Assembly: GCA_963169105.1 (NCBI GenBank)
Contig: OY720634.1
Location: 115,914,430-115,978,429, forward strand
Length of the DNA stretch: 64,000 bases
Origin: Ceriagrion tenellum
Lineage: Eukaryota; Arthropoda; Insecta; Odonata; Coenagrionidae
Reading direction: 5' to 3'
Within the stretch, counting starts at the first letter, position 1. Each line of letters begins with the position of its first letter. Positions 1 through 12,700 of the stretch are shown here, piece by piece. The notes under the pieces are model-generated. The model was not told the origin of the DNA and searched no databases. It saw only the letters and a program-made list of their open reading frames with translations. The position numbers and the translations under genes are program-made.

Positions 1-3000
1 TATTTCCGCAAGGCAAAAACGAAGTTAGCTTGTGGGAGTGCTTGCCCTGTTTGGGAAGAAGAGTTCATTATTGAACTGGAAGGTTCCCAGAATTTACGCA
101 TCCTATTGTATGAGGAGAATTCAAGTTTACCTCGAGCCACATTGAGAGGAAAATCGACACAGTTGGTAATTATTGATTTTGAAAATATTTATATATTTCT
201 GTATTCTATGAAATGTTTGTTATTATCGATGAATATTTCATAACATGTTTATGAGGATGTGTCATTTGAGAAAATATCATTCAGTTGTGTAGCTAAGAAA
301 GTGAGATGGCTTTTTGTGACAATATTTTAAATTCTCATTTACACAGTTGAGTCGATCATGGCTTAGTGAAAGGCTAGTAACCAAGACAGTCACCCTACAG
401 TCTTGCCTTCTCAGTGTCTCTTTGAAGTTTGTTCCTAGTGAGGTGACCTTAAGGAGGGTGCCAACTGCTAAGACAGTTGGCCTATTTGGTGCCAAAATTC
501 AGAACGTTTGCAAGTAAGTATCAATCACTATTTGAGCTTTCAGTTAATAAGTCACGAGAGTACATATTTCTTCAAGCTCAAGCTAGTGGATAATAGTAAT
601 AATTTAAAACATACTAATAACCTTAACCCTTAGGCTGCCAGTTGTCTGACCTATCAGCCTGTACCATAAATGTGGATAAGTTACCCTGGCCTTATGCATA
701 TCAGTATTAATTAGTCAAAGTATTTTACAACCTTTCAGTTCCATAGTATGTACATTATCTTAATAATATTAACTTTTATAGGTAGAATAAATATTGATTT
801 TTAAGAATTAAAAAAAAACTTGGAAGTATTAAAAACTACATTGTATTGGTCTTGGCATTCTTGCCATATCCCTACCTGGAATTTGCTCCCTGTTAAACCG
901 TTAAATATTCTATTACTATTTTCTTTGTTCTAAGGATATACTTTGAAAAGTATTAGAAAGTTGGCTTAATTTTTTGGAGCCTTAATTTGTCTGCTAATAA
1001 AATAATCATGAACATGAAACCCTATGGACTAGGAAGCAGGCCAATTTGGACTTCTTTGAATAAGCATTTTTCTTGTGCCACAAATTTGCTTAGTCTCTCA
1101 AAGCAGTGTATTATACCTGTGTGTAGGAGTCCTTGGGGCAGTTGCTGTCATGGGAAGGAAATAAAATGCTCTCTGTGGAGCTAATAAGTTAATTTTTTGC
1201 CTACCAGTATTTCAAAAAGTGGCAAAGATATAATCTGAGAATGACTAAAATATTATGTAAATTGTAAATCCCCTCTTCCTGCTAAAGATAATGTAAGAAA
1301 ATCCATACCCTCCTTCCCCTTATAATGTTCTTGCTTAATACTTGAATGGCCTCATGAAGTTAATACATTTTTGTTAAATGCTTCGGTAAAATTTCACATT
1401 TTGCTGTAAACATCAGGTTTACATTCTACTTTTGTCACTTTTTTATTAGAGTAATAATGTGGCATTATTCTTTACATCAGGAGACAAAAACGAGCTATTC
1501 CATTCATCATCACCAGTTGTGTGCGGGAAGTGGAGCGTCGTGGCATGAATGAGGTGGGAATCTATCGAGTGTCTGGCTCTGCATCTGATCTGTCTCGGCT
1601 CAAAAAGTCATTTGAAACAAGTAAGTTGATGAGCTATTGCTTGTTGATTTTATTTTTGATTTAATTTGTTCTCCACTGATTTATCTTTCCCAGTTAGGTT
1701 AAGTGTAGGATTGAAAAAGAAATTATTTATTACTGTCCCCGCTCTTAGGAATTTTCCCTTGAAGTATGTGATAAAGGTGATTGTATTAAGTTTTCATTTT
1801 TACCATAATCTTGGAAAATATCAGTACATGAAATATGAGCCCTGTTGTTTAATGAATTTGAGAATTAACAATTATGAGAATTTCCTTGTAGATTTGGGCT
1901 GTGTAGGTTTATTATCTGTATTTTGCAGGGATGTACTCATTGTTTACTTGTTTTTGATTGCTGCCATTTGAATTTTGTTATTGTGTTTTTCACATGCTTT
2001 TGACGAGATCTATTCCACATAATGTTGGCTGAATGATCAATAAAATTATAATGTATAATAATTATGTGTAGATTTGGCTAGATTTGGGACGCGTATCTAA
2101 ATGTGCCATTGTATAAAAATAATTTCTTGTGATGCCAAACTTTGACCTTTCTGAATATATGTGTGCATGAATGGTAGCAGTATTAAAATATTTGCAAACC
2201 TTATTTTCATGACTTAAGAGTTATTTTGAATATGTTTTCTTTTCAGATTCATATGAAGCAGAACAGTTCTTGAAGGAAGTTGATGTTCATTCTGTTACTG
2301 GAATCTTAAAACTATATTTAAGAGAATTACCAGAAGCTCTCTTTACTGATGAGCTGTATCCCAAATTTTTTGAGGCCTTTAACAGTACAAGTGGTGCTGG
2401 TAGCGGAAACAGTAGCTCCAAGAGAAAAGCTGCGCTTCTGGCCTGTTTTGCTTCTTTACCTCCTCTGAACATAGACATAATCACGTATCTTCTTGCTCAT
2501 ATGATCCGGTATGTACCAATAGATTATTTAACTGTTGTAAAGTTTAAAGTCTCTTTGAAATTACTCCATAAAAGGAGGCCTGGGTAGCTTATTAGACTTT
2601 TGGACATTTGCTTAAGTATATTAATTTTGATTGGTGAGGGCCGAATTTACTTTGTACTGTGATCAGTATATATGATATGTATGAATCTCTGAGAGCTTAT
2701 TAGTTCCTCTGTTTTGCCTTTTGGTTTCTCAGAAATATCTGGATCCATAAAACTTAATACTCTGGGTTAGGGAATCTTATGGCGCTATCAAGACATGAAA
2801 TTCCCGCCCATGGAGTACCCTCTGCCCTGTTGCCTTTGTTGTATTCATTTTCTCATGAATTTAACTAAGGTTATATGGTTTGGTTCCATCTACTGTGGAC
2901 CTTCTCATTGTCAATGTGTTATTGCAGTGTATTTTACTGAAAATAATAATTAACTTCCAGTAAAATACAGAAAATAATAATTGAATTTTCCAGATTCTTA

Positions 3001-3809
3001 GCCCAACCACCATCCCTTACCCTCCCGCCTCCCTTGTTTTCCCTCCTCACCTCCCCCCCCTCCTACCTTCCCTCAAACCCCTCATGATATATATACATCT
3101 GGAAACATTTTTTTGAGCTTGTACCTGAGGATAACACTGCTGTGTCGAAACATGTTGTACCAAGAAAATAAATCTGTGGAAGAAAACCAAGTTACTTTTT
3201 CATTTGTGAAATTCAACTTCCACATAGTTGAGCCTCAAACTATGGAACGTAATACTTGACTTATTAAAATTTACATGCATCAAAATGCTTGCTGCTTTGT
3301 CAGCTGTTAGTGGTTTTCCCTCTTTTACCATGAACTACTATATGCATATATCCGACTGCAAAAGCGATAAACATCCATCATATGTATGATTGAATACTCA
3401 CTTGCCTTTTAAAACCTAGCCTTGGCCCATTACCATTTCATAAAATGTGAAAAACTATTAATAACAGTTTCCTAATTGAATCTAATTGAAGGAATTATTT
3501 TTCAGGGTGAATCAACATGAGCAACATAATAAAATGTCTCTGCACAATCTTGCTACTGTGTTCGGGCCAACTCTTCTCCGCCCTGGTGGTGGAGGATCAG
3601 GAGGCGGTGGTCGAGGACACTCCAGGGACCCCCTCGCCGCAGGGACCGTGGATGTAATGGCACAGGCCGGCATCTTACACTTCTTCCTCCAAACATATGC
3701 GGTGGGTGATTTAGGCCCAAAGGCATCTACAAATCCTGTAGGTTCATCCACTTCAGCTTCAGGTGCTGCTTCCCAAGGGAGTCTCGTTTCTGGGTCTGAG
3801 CTCAAATAA
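1..3809 (+). CDS. ABR/BCR-like C2-RhoGAP protein, 3' part (5 exons)
   Basis: This is the 3' part of a Rho-family GTPase-activating protein of the BCR/ABR type; the gene begins left of the window. Visible exons are 1-165, 347-513, 1481-1620, 2247-2508 and 3506-3809. All have GT-AG borders, the phases close (0, 2, 1, 2), and the stop is TAA. Exon 1 encodes the end of a C2 domain (WEEEFIIELEGSQNLRIL), followed by the linker that in BCR joins C2 to RhoGAP. The RhoGAP domain starts near 1485 with RAIPFIITSCVREVERRGM. It carries the arginine-finger motif GIYRVSG, then LYLRELPEALFTDELYP and KMSLHNLATVFGPTLLRP. Family knowledge: these proteins stimulate GTP hydrolysis on Rac/Cdc42-type GTPases at the membrane. 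An insect-specific low-complexity Gly-rich loop follows the LLRP motif, and the tail is Ser/Gly-rich. The family call rests on co-occurrence of C2 and RhoGAP and on close motif matches; ABR cannot be told from BCR without the N-terminus. Confidence 0.93.
3118..3164 (+). ncRNA. hammerhead-ribozyme-like motif, probable Penelope-like element remnant
   Basis: It lies in the last intron of the RhoGAP gene. The order is: 5' helix I CTTGTAC (3118-3124), core CTGAGGA (3125-3131, fits CUGANGA), a stem ACAC/GTGT with loop TGCT, GAAAC (3147-3151), a one-pair helix III (C3151-G3154), the cleavage-site triplet GTT, and 3' helix I GTACCAAG, which pairs with the 5' strand apart from one bulge. The base of stem II has an A-C mismatch, so activity is uncertain. 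Penelope-like retroelements are known to carry such minimal type I hammerheads. The surroundings (C/T-rich stretch 3000-3090, AATAAA-like tail to 3240) look like a short repeat remnant. Confidence 0.4.
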
Positions 3810-6800
3810 AATAAGTCCTTCCATGGATTGTGTACAAATAAGATAGACATTCCCCTTCCTCTTGTGTATGTCCTTGTATATTTTGAATTGTTTGTACTTT
3901 CAAGGGTTGAAGGTGGTTGAGCAGCTTTTTGACTCCCATTAAGTATTTGGTGCTCAAATTCCAATACTGAGTTTTTTTTAAGTTGTAAGCATGTTATATA
4001 GAATGGAGCAAGGTTTTGCTTCTTTAGTAGTGCTTATTGCGGATGTGGCCCGCAGAAAAACTTATTGATGGAAAGCAGATATCCAGTTACTAAGTCATTA
4101 TCTTTATGTGCAGCAGTGAAAATTGTTTTACAAGAATTGATTTTGATATTTCTTTTTACTGTCTTTTTTATTTGGTCTATTATTTTTCTTCTTCTTTAGG
4201 CATTTAAAGAGTAGAAATGCATTGAGTATTTATTATCTTTTATTAAAATATTCCAATGGAGACGTTTGACTTTACGTTTGCATATCAAGTACATTACCAT
4301 TCTTAGAAATTCCGACAAAGAATTATTTTCTTATTGATGATATAAAATTGTAATAAGGTTGTAATAATATACATTCATTTGATTTCTATAAACATTCTAA
4401 GGATATGGAGTTTTAATTGATAACTTCTTCTCCATTAGGTGAAAAAAGTATTCCCATAATAGTTTGAAATGCATAAGCTGGTGCTCTCAGTTTATTGAAG
4501 TCATAATTTTTATGTTTTTACTGCTTGCCAACTTAAAATTTTTTATATCTGGTGTTGAAGAAAGAAATTCCTGAGCGGTGGGTGTGTCATTAATTTACAG
4601 TACTGTATTTTATATGTAATATTTGTTAGCTTTCTTGATGTGCCAAAATTTTGTTTGATCCATTTTTTATGAAAAGATGATTAGCTGCATGCTATGTGCC
4701 ATTGAAGCTGCCTCTGGGGCTTTTTTATCTATTTCGATAGCACTCAATGCTTTTGAATGCACTTGGGAGGACTATAGAAAGTTTTTTTTAATTAATAGTG
4801 ATGAAGAAAGCTTTTGATAATCTCGGGGAAAATGTCATTTCATCTAGGCTGTAGGTAAATGCCCTGACTGTCCAGGAAGGCACTGACCGAGGATATTTTG
4901 TACCCTGAAGGTAATGTGCACATACCTCACCTCACACTGGTCTGCAGTATGTGTGGTATAAAAAACTGGATTAGTTAACCCCATTCACCTGAGCCGGTCC
5001 ACTTCTAAATGAGAACAGAATCTGCCATGTGGGCATATAAATTGAAGTTATTTTATTTCATTGCATTAAATTTTTTTTTTATATTTTCATTAGTTCATCA
5101 GCAGATTTGAGATGCTTGATAAGTAAATTTTGGTCAAACAGAATTTGTAGCATTTGTTGCATTAGTCAGCAGAAGAAGGCCCTCTGCAATCAGCAGCTCA
5201 GAATTTTTGCAATGTTTTACCTGACATGTGACATGGTGAAGAGAAGAATTTTTACAATGTCTCTCAATTTCAAATGGCTAAAATTTTTGAGTTATATTGG
5301 TGATTATTGTACAGAATCATGGGTCAGAATAGGCTTTAAATTCAATGGTGGAGAAGTTGGTGCTCTGTTTTTCTGAAAAATGTGCATAAAATTATCCAAA
5401 AAAAATATGGACTATTGATAAAGTCTATCACACCACCACAGATTTTCAGTAATCTGATGATGCTAACTAGGGCTCTGTTATAGAAACTAAATTCATCCTG
5501 AAGGTTCAAGGCAAATTGATGGCATTCCACTCTTTGGGAGTGGTGTTTTGTATATTTGTTTCTCAAACTCAAATACTTCATACCATGTAATATTTGTTGC
5601 ATGCCTTCCCTTCATAAACATTGCCTTCAAGAAGATAAAGCTGCCTTGTACAATGGATACTTCCTCTATGTTTTTACCATCTGACATTATATTTGTAAAT
5701 AATTTCCAGGAAACATCATAATTCTAAGAGATTGTGCATTTTAGCTGTTGTATTACTTCCTTCTATGTACCATGATAAAGATCATACCATTTATTTTTGT
5801 ATATTTGTGTGACTCAATTTTATACTCTATGGCATTAAAAAAAACCATTGACCTTCAAGGTAATGATGTCAAGGCAGTGCAGCTTTTTTAGTTGCAGGGT
5901 AACCAATGCCTTATAGGGCATAAAGAGATGTATTCCTTATGGCTACTATATTTTACATTTTTATACAGCCCTGAAAAATGTGTTGTGTGCACATTATATG
6001 TGCAAATATGTTAACTAATACTAATTAATCTAGTCACAAAAGTTATATTTCTTGAAGTGTTCTATACAAGAAGCGAGAAAGTTAGCAAAAGCTAGTAGAT
6101 GATACAAGTGTCATGTGCATTGTCAATAGCTTTGGGTTAGCCACGGATGGGTTTGCAGCCCGCTCCAAAATTTCCAGTGTTGATTTGGCTACATTATGGT
6201 TATATTTGCACTGTTTGGCTTCAAATGTATTTGGCCATTTATAAGAAATAAAGGCCTGCTGAAGTTAATTTATATGCCTGTAAAATATATGTGGAGACTA
6301 ATTCGGCTGAACATCATGGGACCAATATTTTTGCCACTAAACTTTGTCCTGATCTTGAATTGTTGTCATGTTTGAGCATTTTGTCTTTATTGAAATACTT
6401 GTATTCTCGTGTATGATAAATGTGGAGAACTAGCTCAGCACAGCACATTCGTGGGCAAATATGTTTTCGTACTACTTCCACAAACATTTCTTTAGTTCTA
6501 TATTCTAGTTGTTGAACTTTCCTGAAACTGAATTATTAAAAAAAAACCTGCTAGTTGTTGGCTATGTGAGATATAATTGCCTTTATTTTGGTCTTTATGT
6601 TTCAGTTATTTATTAGTATACACTGGACATATATATTAAAGCTATAAAATTGTGTAATTTTGTATTAGCCGCTATGGTTGGATCTAGTTTTCAAGCAGTA
6701 AAATACAGTACGTTTTTCTTTGTTTGGAAATATGTAAAAAAAAATTGTCTGGTCAGTATGCCTGGGATGTATTGTACAGATCATGTTGGAATATGTGGAA

Positions 6801-9751
6801 TAATTAGAATTTTACTTTGTTCTATGTGGTTTTTCATTTATATAATCATTTGGAACCTGCCTACTGGACTCTAAGAGGGTAAGGCTGCCACTAGGGCGAG
6901 GTAAAAATTCAGGACATAAACATAGTACATCATTAGGTATAGGTAAAAATCCAGGACATGAGCATGCTTTAATGTCATTAAAATGATGTATATACCTACA
7001 TGTTTTAGACATAAATACAAGTTTCATATTCTATATCAAAATAATCTCTCAAGTCCTCATATTCATCAGAATATAATATTTTTGGTGAAATTGCATACTG
7101 GAAAAATGTATTTAATGAGCCAAAAGTTAGGAAATCAGTTTTTTAGGAGGTATGACAACCAGGGGCGCAACAACAGGGGGGGGGGGGGGCATTGGCCCCA
7201 CAGAAATCAGAGGTTGTGGCTCACTTTTTAATGGACACTGTCCGATTTGCAAAATTATTTGCGCCTTCATCCCTAAGTGGGTTGAAATTTGCAGACTCTC
7301 AAACCCATTTGGGTGAAAATTTATTTACACCCACCCCCTCCCTTCTCCTGTGCTTAGCTAGCTTATACAGATTTTTCAAGGAGTTTGCCCCCCCCTCCCC
7401 CCCACCATGATTCGGGGGTTGTTGCGCCCCTGATGACAACCAACCCTTTCTAAAGACTGGTGAATGTCAAGAGACTATCACCCACCCATTTGGCTTCAGA
7501 TGTGTACTGGATAAAATTTAGAACTAAGTCATACCTGGCTGGTCTTAATGTAAATACATAAGTCCTACCTGGGTTGAATTACATAACCAACATAAATCCC
7601 TTAGCTAGCACCCCAGCTTTGAAAAGTATAGCAAGGCAAGAACCTACCTCATAATGTCCCTCTTTTGATGTACTCTCTTGATGAGCTACTGATGAGGGAA
7701 CTATTGCCCCACCATTCTATAGGTGTATGTGAATTCGTGATCTAAGCAATAAGTATCCAATAAATTCTTGGATCATCATAAAAATCTTGTTTCCATGCCT
7801 TAGTTTTATAATTTGAAGACAGAAAACAAGCTTATCATTACACGTGTTTATTATTTTTTCCCATTAATTTCAATAATGATGGATGTTGGCAGAGGCTAAA
7901 TAAATATGGAATGAACTCTTGTTGTAATTGGAAAAAGAGCTTTTAATAGAATAGTAACTTGAGAAAGTCAAGATAAGGTAAATAGGGGCAAAAGATAAAC
8001 AACAACAATAGCAAACATGTTGCCTGAGAACATGGGGAAATTTGTTATATAGAAATCATAGATTTCAACTATGGATATAAATTTTATTCCTTGATATATA
8101 ATTCTCAAGGCTCTGATTGAAGTTGGGCCAATTAAGTAAAGTTAAGTTAGTTAAAGTAAATTGCGTGTGACTCTAAATAATGAGAAGTTGGGTAACTCAA
8201 CTTGACTTTGTTTACATGCATGGAAAATAGACAGTGCTCAAGAACTGCAAATTTGTCCTGGTTTAGCGGATCAGAAATCTGGTGACCTTTGTTGCTAGAG
8301 CCTATCATTTCTTGCTGTATATGATGGCTTTCATTGATTGAATGAATAAAGGGACCTTCTGTTGCAAGCCACTAAGTTTTGTGAGATAGGACCAACTTCA
8401 AGAAAGGCATGAAAATTATATAATCCTGTCTTCCTTGCGTAGGCCACCAAATGAATTCAATTGTTCATTTACTAATTAATTTAGGCGAGACTCAAACAAT
8501 AGAGCTAGGGTGAAGAGTCATCTCATCCCCAAACATAGGTCATCAATATGGTTGGAGATTAAGCAAGTGAAGGGAAATACTGTCCCTCAGGGGAAAGAAC
8601 TTGCCGGAAAACTAGTGAAAGCGCAACCCTGACGCCATGTGTCGAAAGTTCAAGAGTTGAACCGTGAAGAGGGGTTTCATTGAATCGTAGCCTACGTTAG
8701 TTTAGGCGGCGATAGAAAATCAGTACACCCTATGTCAAAGCCTACAATGATGACCTATTCGATTTGCCAGGATTATAGCGGAAAGGTGGGTGGACCAGTC
8801 AACTGCTCACTACATTCATCGTAAATGACAACCAATAGTAAGGTTTCTCTACTGGCAGTGGAATATCTCCTAGACAGTGGAATATCTCTAAGCCATTCGG
8901 AAAAAGGGACCACGAGATTTACGGGTTTAGCATTCATCGACCTGAACCGAAAACGGAGAAAGAAATTATGAGAAGGTAGAAAAAGAAGGGTCTACTTCAG
9001 ATGTCTCAACCTCGAAGGCATATGGCAAAATTGGTATGGAATGCGCGAAATGATGCGCAAAAACAACCTTCGCGAAAAACAGCAAACTCAGCATACGGCC
9101 CAGCAACAATGTGAACACGGATATGAAACGTAAGAGACCCTCCGCCAATTTGATTTACTTTAGTTCGTTTTTGTCAGAAAAAACTACTTACTAAGGTAAT
9201 ATGGGACTACTAGAAATGCATTTCCTGATGCAACTGGTGATAACTTCACGTATTGTGGTCAGTTTAGGCAACAGAAAAATATTTTCCGCACTAAGTGTTC
9301 CCATTTATGCTGGAATTTTACGGTATTCATTGGTAGTTTTGCTACCGATTGTCGGTTTTGACCATGCGGGGTAAATATGAGATAGTCATACATATGGGTC
9401 ATACGTAAGAAGTCCCATTATATTTGGTTGACATTTTTGTGTGGCACACTTGACGCGCAGTATTTTTTGGGGATTTTGATATGACATGAGTGATGTGGTA
9501 GCACGACATTGGATGTAGCAAATACACGATAGCCGTGTTGGCTTGTGCCAAGATCCTTATTATTTCTTAAAAGAAAACATTGGCGGTTGAATGTGATGTT
9601 CGGTGACATGCCCCGGGAAACGTCTTCTAATCTTGATTGTGCCGGTAGTGTATGACTTAGTTTGAACTTATGTGAAGGCGATGCTTTGATTTAGTTTGAG
9701 TTGTTACTTTCATGCGCTTATTCGTCGTGCAACCGTGCAATAAACGTGAAA
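3810..9751. other. intergenic region between the RhoGAP gene and Derlin
   Basis: No gene is supported here. The first part must contain the 3' UTR of the RhoGAP gene; an AATAAA lies directly over the stop region near 3806. Short ORFs on both strands have no recognisable domains and AT-rich composition. The only clear element is the MITE at 7160-7432. The last 100-150 bp before 9752 should hold the Derlin promoter and 5' UTR; I see no clear TATA box. Confidence 0.6.
7160..7432. mobile_element. hAT-type MITE, 273 bp, with 8-bp target duplication
   Basis: The termini are inverted repeats: CAGGGGCGCAACAAC at 7160-7174 and its exact reverse complement at 7418-7432. The element is flanked by the perfect 8-bp direct repeat ATGACAAC (7152-7159 and 7433-7440). 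The 8-bp duplication and a terminus beginning CAGGGG are typical of hAT transposons. The interior has a poly-G run on the left and poly-C tracts on the right and no transposase, so it is non-autonomous. Perfect TSD and TIRs imply a fairly recent insertion. Confidence 0.85.
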
Positions 9752-12700
9752 ATGGCTTATCAAACAATACGTCAGGAATATATGCAAATGCCAGTTGTAA
9801 CCAGGGCTTACACCACAGCATGTGTTCTTACAACATTGGCCGTGGTAAGTTTTGTCGTTTTTTGCGGTGTGTGGAATTTTCCATTTCTCTTGCAATGCCT
9901 TTTACCTTTGAAAATTTATTCTCCTGTTTCAGCAATTAGATTTCGTTTCTCCGTTCCAGTTATACTTTAATCCTATACTGATAGTGAAGCAGTATCAGGT
10001 AGAACATTTATTTTATATTCATCAGTGTGTATCTTAATGATTCTTGGCAGTATAACTTAACTTGGATGTTCGTTTATTTCAGTTCTGGCGGCTCATCACT
10101 GCATTTTTGTTTTTTGGAACAGTCGGTTTCAATTTCTTCTTTAATATAATATTCACCTATCGCTACTGCCGCATGCTGGAGGAGGGATCATTCAGGTCTA
10201 AGACAGCCGACTTCGTTATGATGTTCCTATTTGGTGGGACTTGCATGATTGTATCCTTCAAAGACAGCTCATTCAACAGTTTTTGGGGATTTCCCTCTGG
10301 AAGCGGAGGTTTACCAGAAATTTCTCAGGGGATGTTGTGTGTTTACTTTTTGGCATGTTTAAGTGTGTGAATCCTTGCTGGTGGCACAAAATAGAAAGTT
10401 TTTTCTTTAACTTGCCATAGGCCATCGCGTTTTTTGTTAATCTTCTTTTCTTAGGTCAAGCCTTCACTATTATGTTGGTTTATGTATGGTCCAGGAGAAA
10501 CCCTTTCGTTCGCATGAACTTCTTTGGTCTGCTCAATTTCCAGGTACGTAATGGTGTGGAGTCATTACTAATAAGTCGTCTACTCCGATGTTTCAGTCCA
10601 GCGAAATCTGTAAATGACTCTAAGTCTTTAAATTTTCAGTGACAAAGCTGCAATATAAGACAAATATTTTCCATTCGTCACTTGTGTATTGCGTGGATAA
10701 ATTTTACCATTATTATCTTAACCCATTGATTTCAGCCCTTGGAAACAATCCTATTCAGTTTAATTGCTTATGCAACTGTGATATGACTGTCGTTAGAGGC
10801 TGACTATTGATTATAAGTTTTGGCGATACTTATGGAGAAGTGTCATTAAATGATCTTCTGTGATTGCCATGCCCTGCTACCATCCATTTTCACTCGATTC
10901 ATTATTGTGCTATCATTCTCTCTACCTTTGCATTCTCTCAATGCCATTTATTCCATACCTTTTTTTTAATTTGATACCTCACCATAGTTGTGCGGGAACC
11001 TATTTGCCAATATACTTCCTACTCTCCCCACAGCATTCACATGTTTTCATTCTGCTAAATTTGATCAATTTTCATTCTGCCATTTTGATCAAGTGAGAGT
11101 GTATGTATCCAATGTGAAGAACTACTGCTCTATACCAATGTCTTGATTGCCTGTAGCCCATTTTCATCTAAATACACTGAACGACTCCCTTTGTTTTTTA
11201 TTTCTTTAATGCACCTTATATATCTTCATCTGCTCTCTTTCTTCAAATGCCTTCAGTCTCTTCTGGTCCTTTTTCCTTAAATGTTGAGTTTCTGATCAGT
11301 ACCATGCTGCATGCATTATCAGGTTCTTCAGTGGCGTTTTGTAACATCAATAAGTAAGGGCCTGGAAATTAGCTATCTTCTGTTGGCGAATGCCACCCAA
11401 AGTAATTTTTTTCTCAAAATACTGTTAAGCGTTTTCTCAAATAGCAATGTTGATGTCCCAGTTCTTGAATGTCTTCCGTCTTAAATGATTAACACTTATC
11501 TTTATCTAGTAAAGTCCCTGTGCTCCAGTTTTTGGAATATGATTCCTCATTTTGTTTTTCTAATTTTTTTTGGATAATTAAGATTATGGTTTTCTCATTG
11601 AGTTAGAGTTGCTTTATTGTACCATTTCAGTGCTGCCATAATCAGTATTTTATTATCACTAGTGATTTCTTGATTCCTTTTAGTGCTATTTTGATGATGA
11701 TATTCTCTACTTAACTTTTGGTGTGTTCTTGGTTACCCATTTTAGTTCATGAAATTGTCTATTACATGTTTAAAAAATGCATCCTCTTTTATTAGGTTGT
11801 CTATAAACTTAGCTTTTTTTGGTACATTCACTTTTGTTGACTGCTGTCTTATTTGCCTTCTTCAAAACTTGAGCTAAAATCTTCATGCAACATGTTTAAT
11901 TTGTCTATGCATCCTATATTTTATTATTTCTTTTAGACTTATCCTATCTTACCTTTACCTACTATCACTACCACATGGCATTTTGCTTCACGTTAATGGT
12001 TCTTTTGAAGGTTTTCATTTTTTATCTATTCAGAACTATTTACTTACTAGTGATTGAGGTAGATGGAAAAGTTTCTTCAACCTAGCAATGTTTTATTTAG
12101 ATGTCATTGTATGCAAGAGCTCCTTATCAACTAACTTCTTAGATAATAGAACTATTCTATTACTTACTCTCCTTATCTTTGTTTTTCTCAGAATATTTAT
12201 ATATATTTAAATATCTTTCATATATACAACACTTCTTAACCAAATGTATACCTGATAACTTTGGATAAAAGTTTTTATTTCTCTCTTCATATGATCGAAT
12301 GGCATGCTATTTTGGTACTGGCATCCCTAAATATTATGATCAGGAATCAAATTAATTACCATTTTTGAATTCATCATCCCATGAGTAAATAGCATATCTT
12401 AAAAAATATGAATAAATCCTTGCATGGTCCATGTGTTTATTTATCCCAGTCATTGAATTCCTGTCATGATTTTCTGGAGAACATGTTGTAATCACTATGT
12501 TCTATATTTAGGCTCCGTACTTGCCATGGGCTCTCCTTGGTTTCTCCATATTGCTGGGAAATGCCATTGGTGTGGATGCCATGGGTGTGGTGGTGGGCCA
12601 CATGTACTATTTCATTGAAGATGTCTTCCCTAATCAGAGAGGAGGTTTCAGATTGCTTGAAACACCACGTTTTTTGTAAGTTTGTATAATTGCATGATTC

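Noticed and set aside
3512..3964. 150-codon open frame on the minus strand
   Set aside because: Antisense shadow of the last RhoGAP exon; Pro/Arg-rich because the sense strand codes Gly-rich sequence.
10251..10370. Read-through of Derlin exon 3 beyond the donor at 10251
   Set aside because: The family sequence continues in the exon at 10421; the extra codons are intron.
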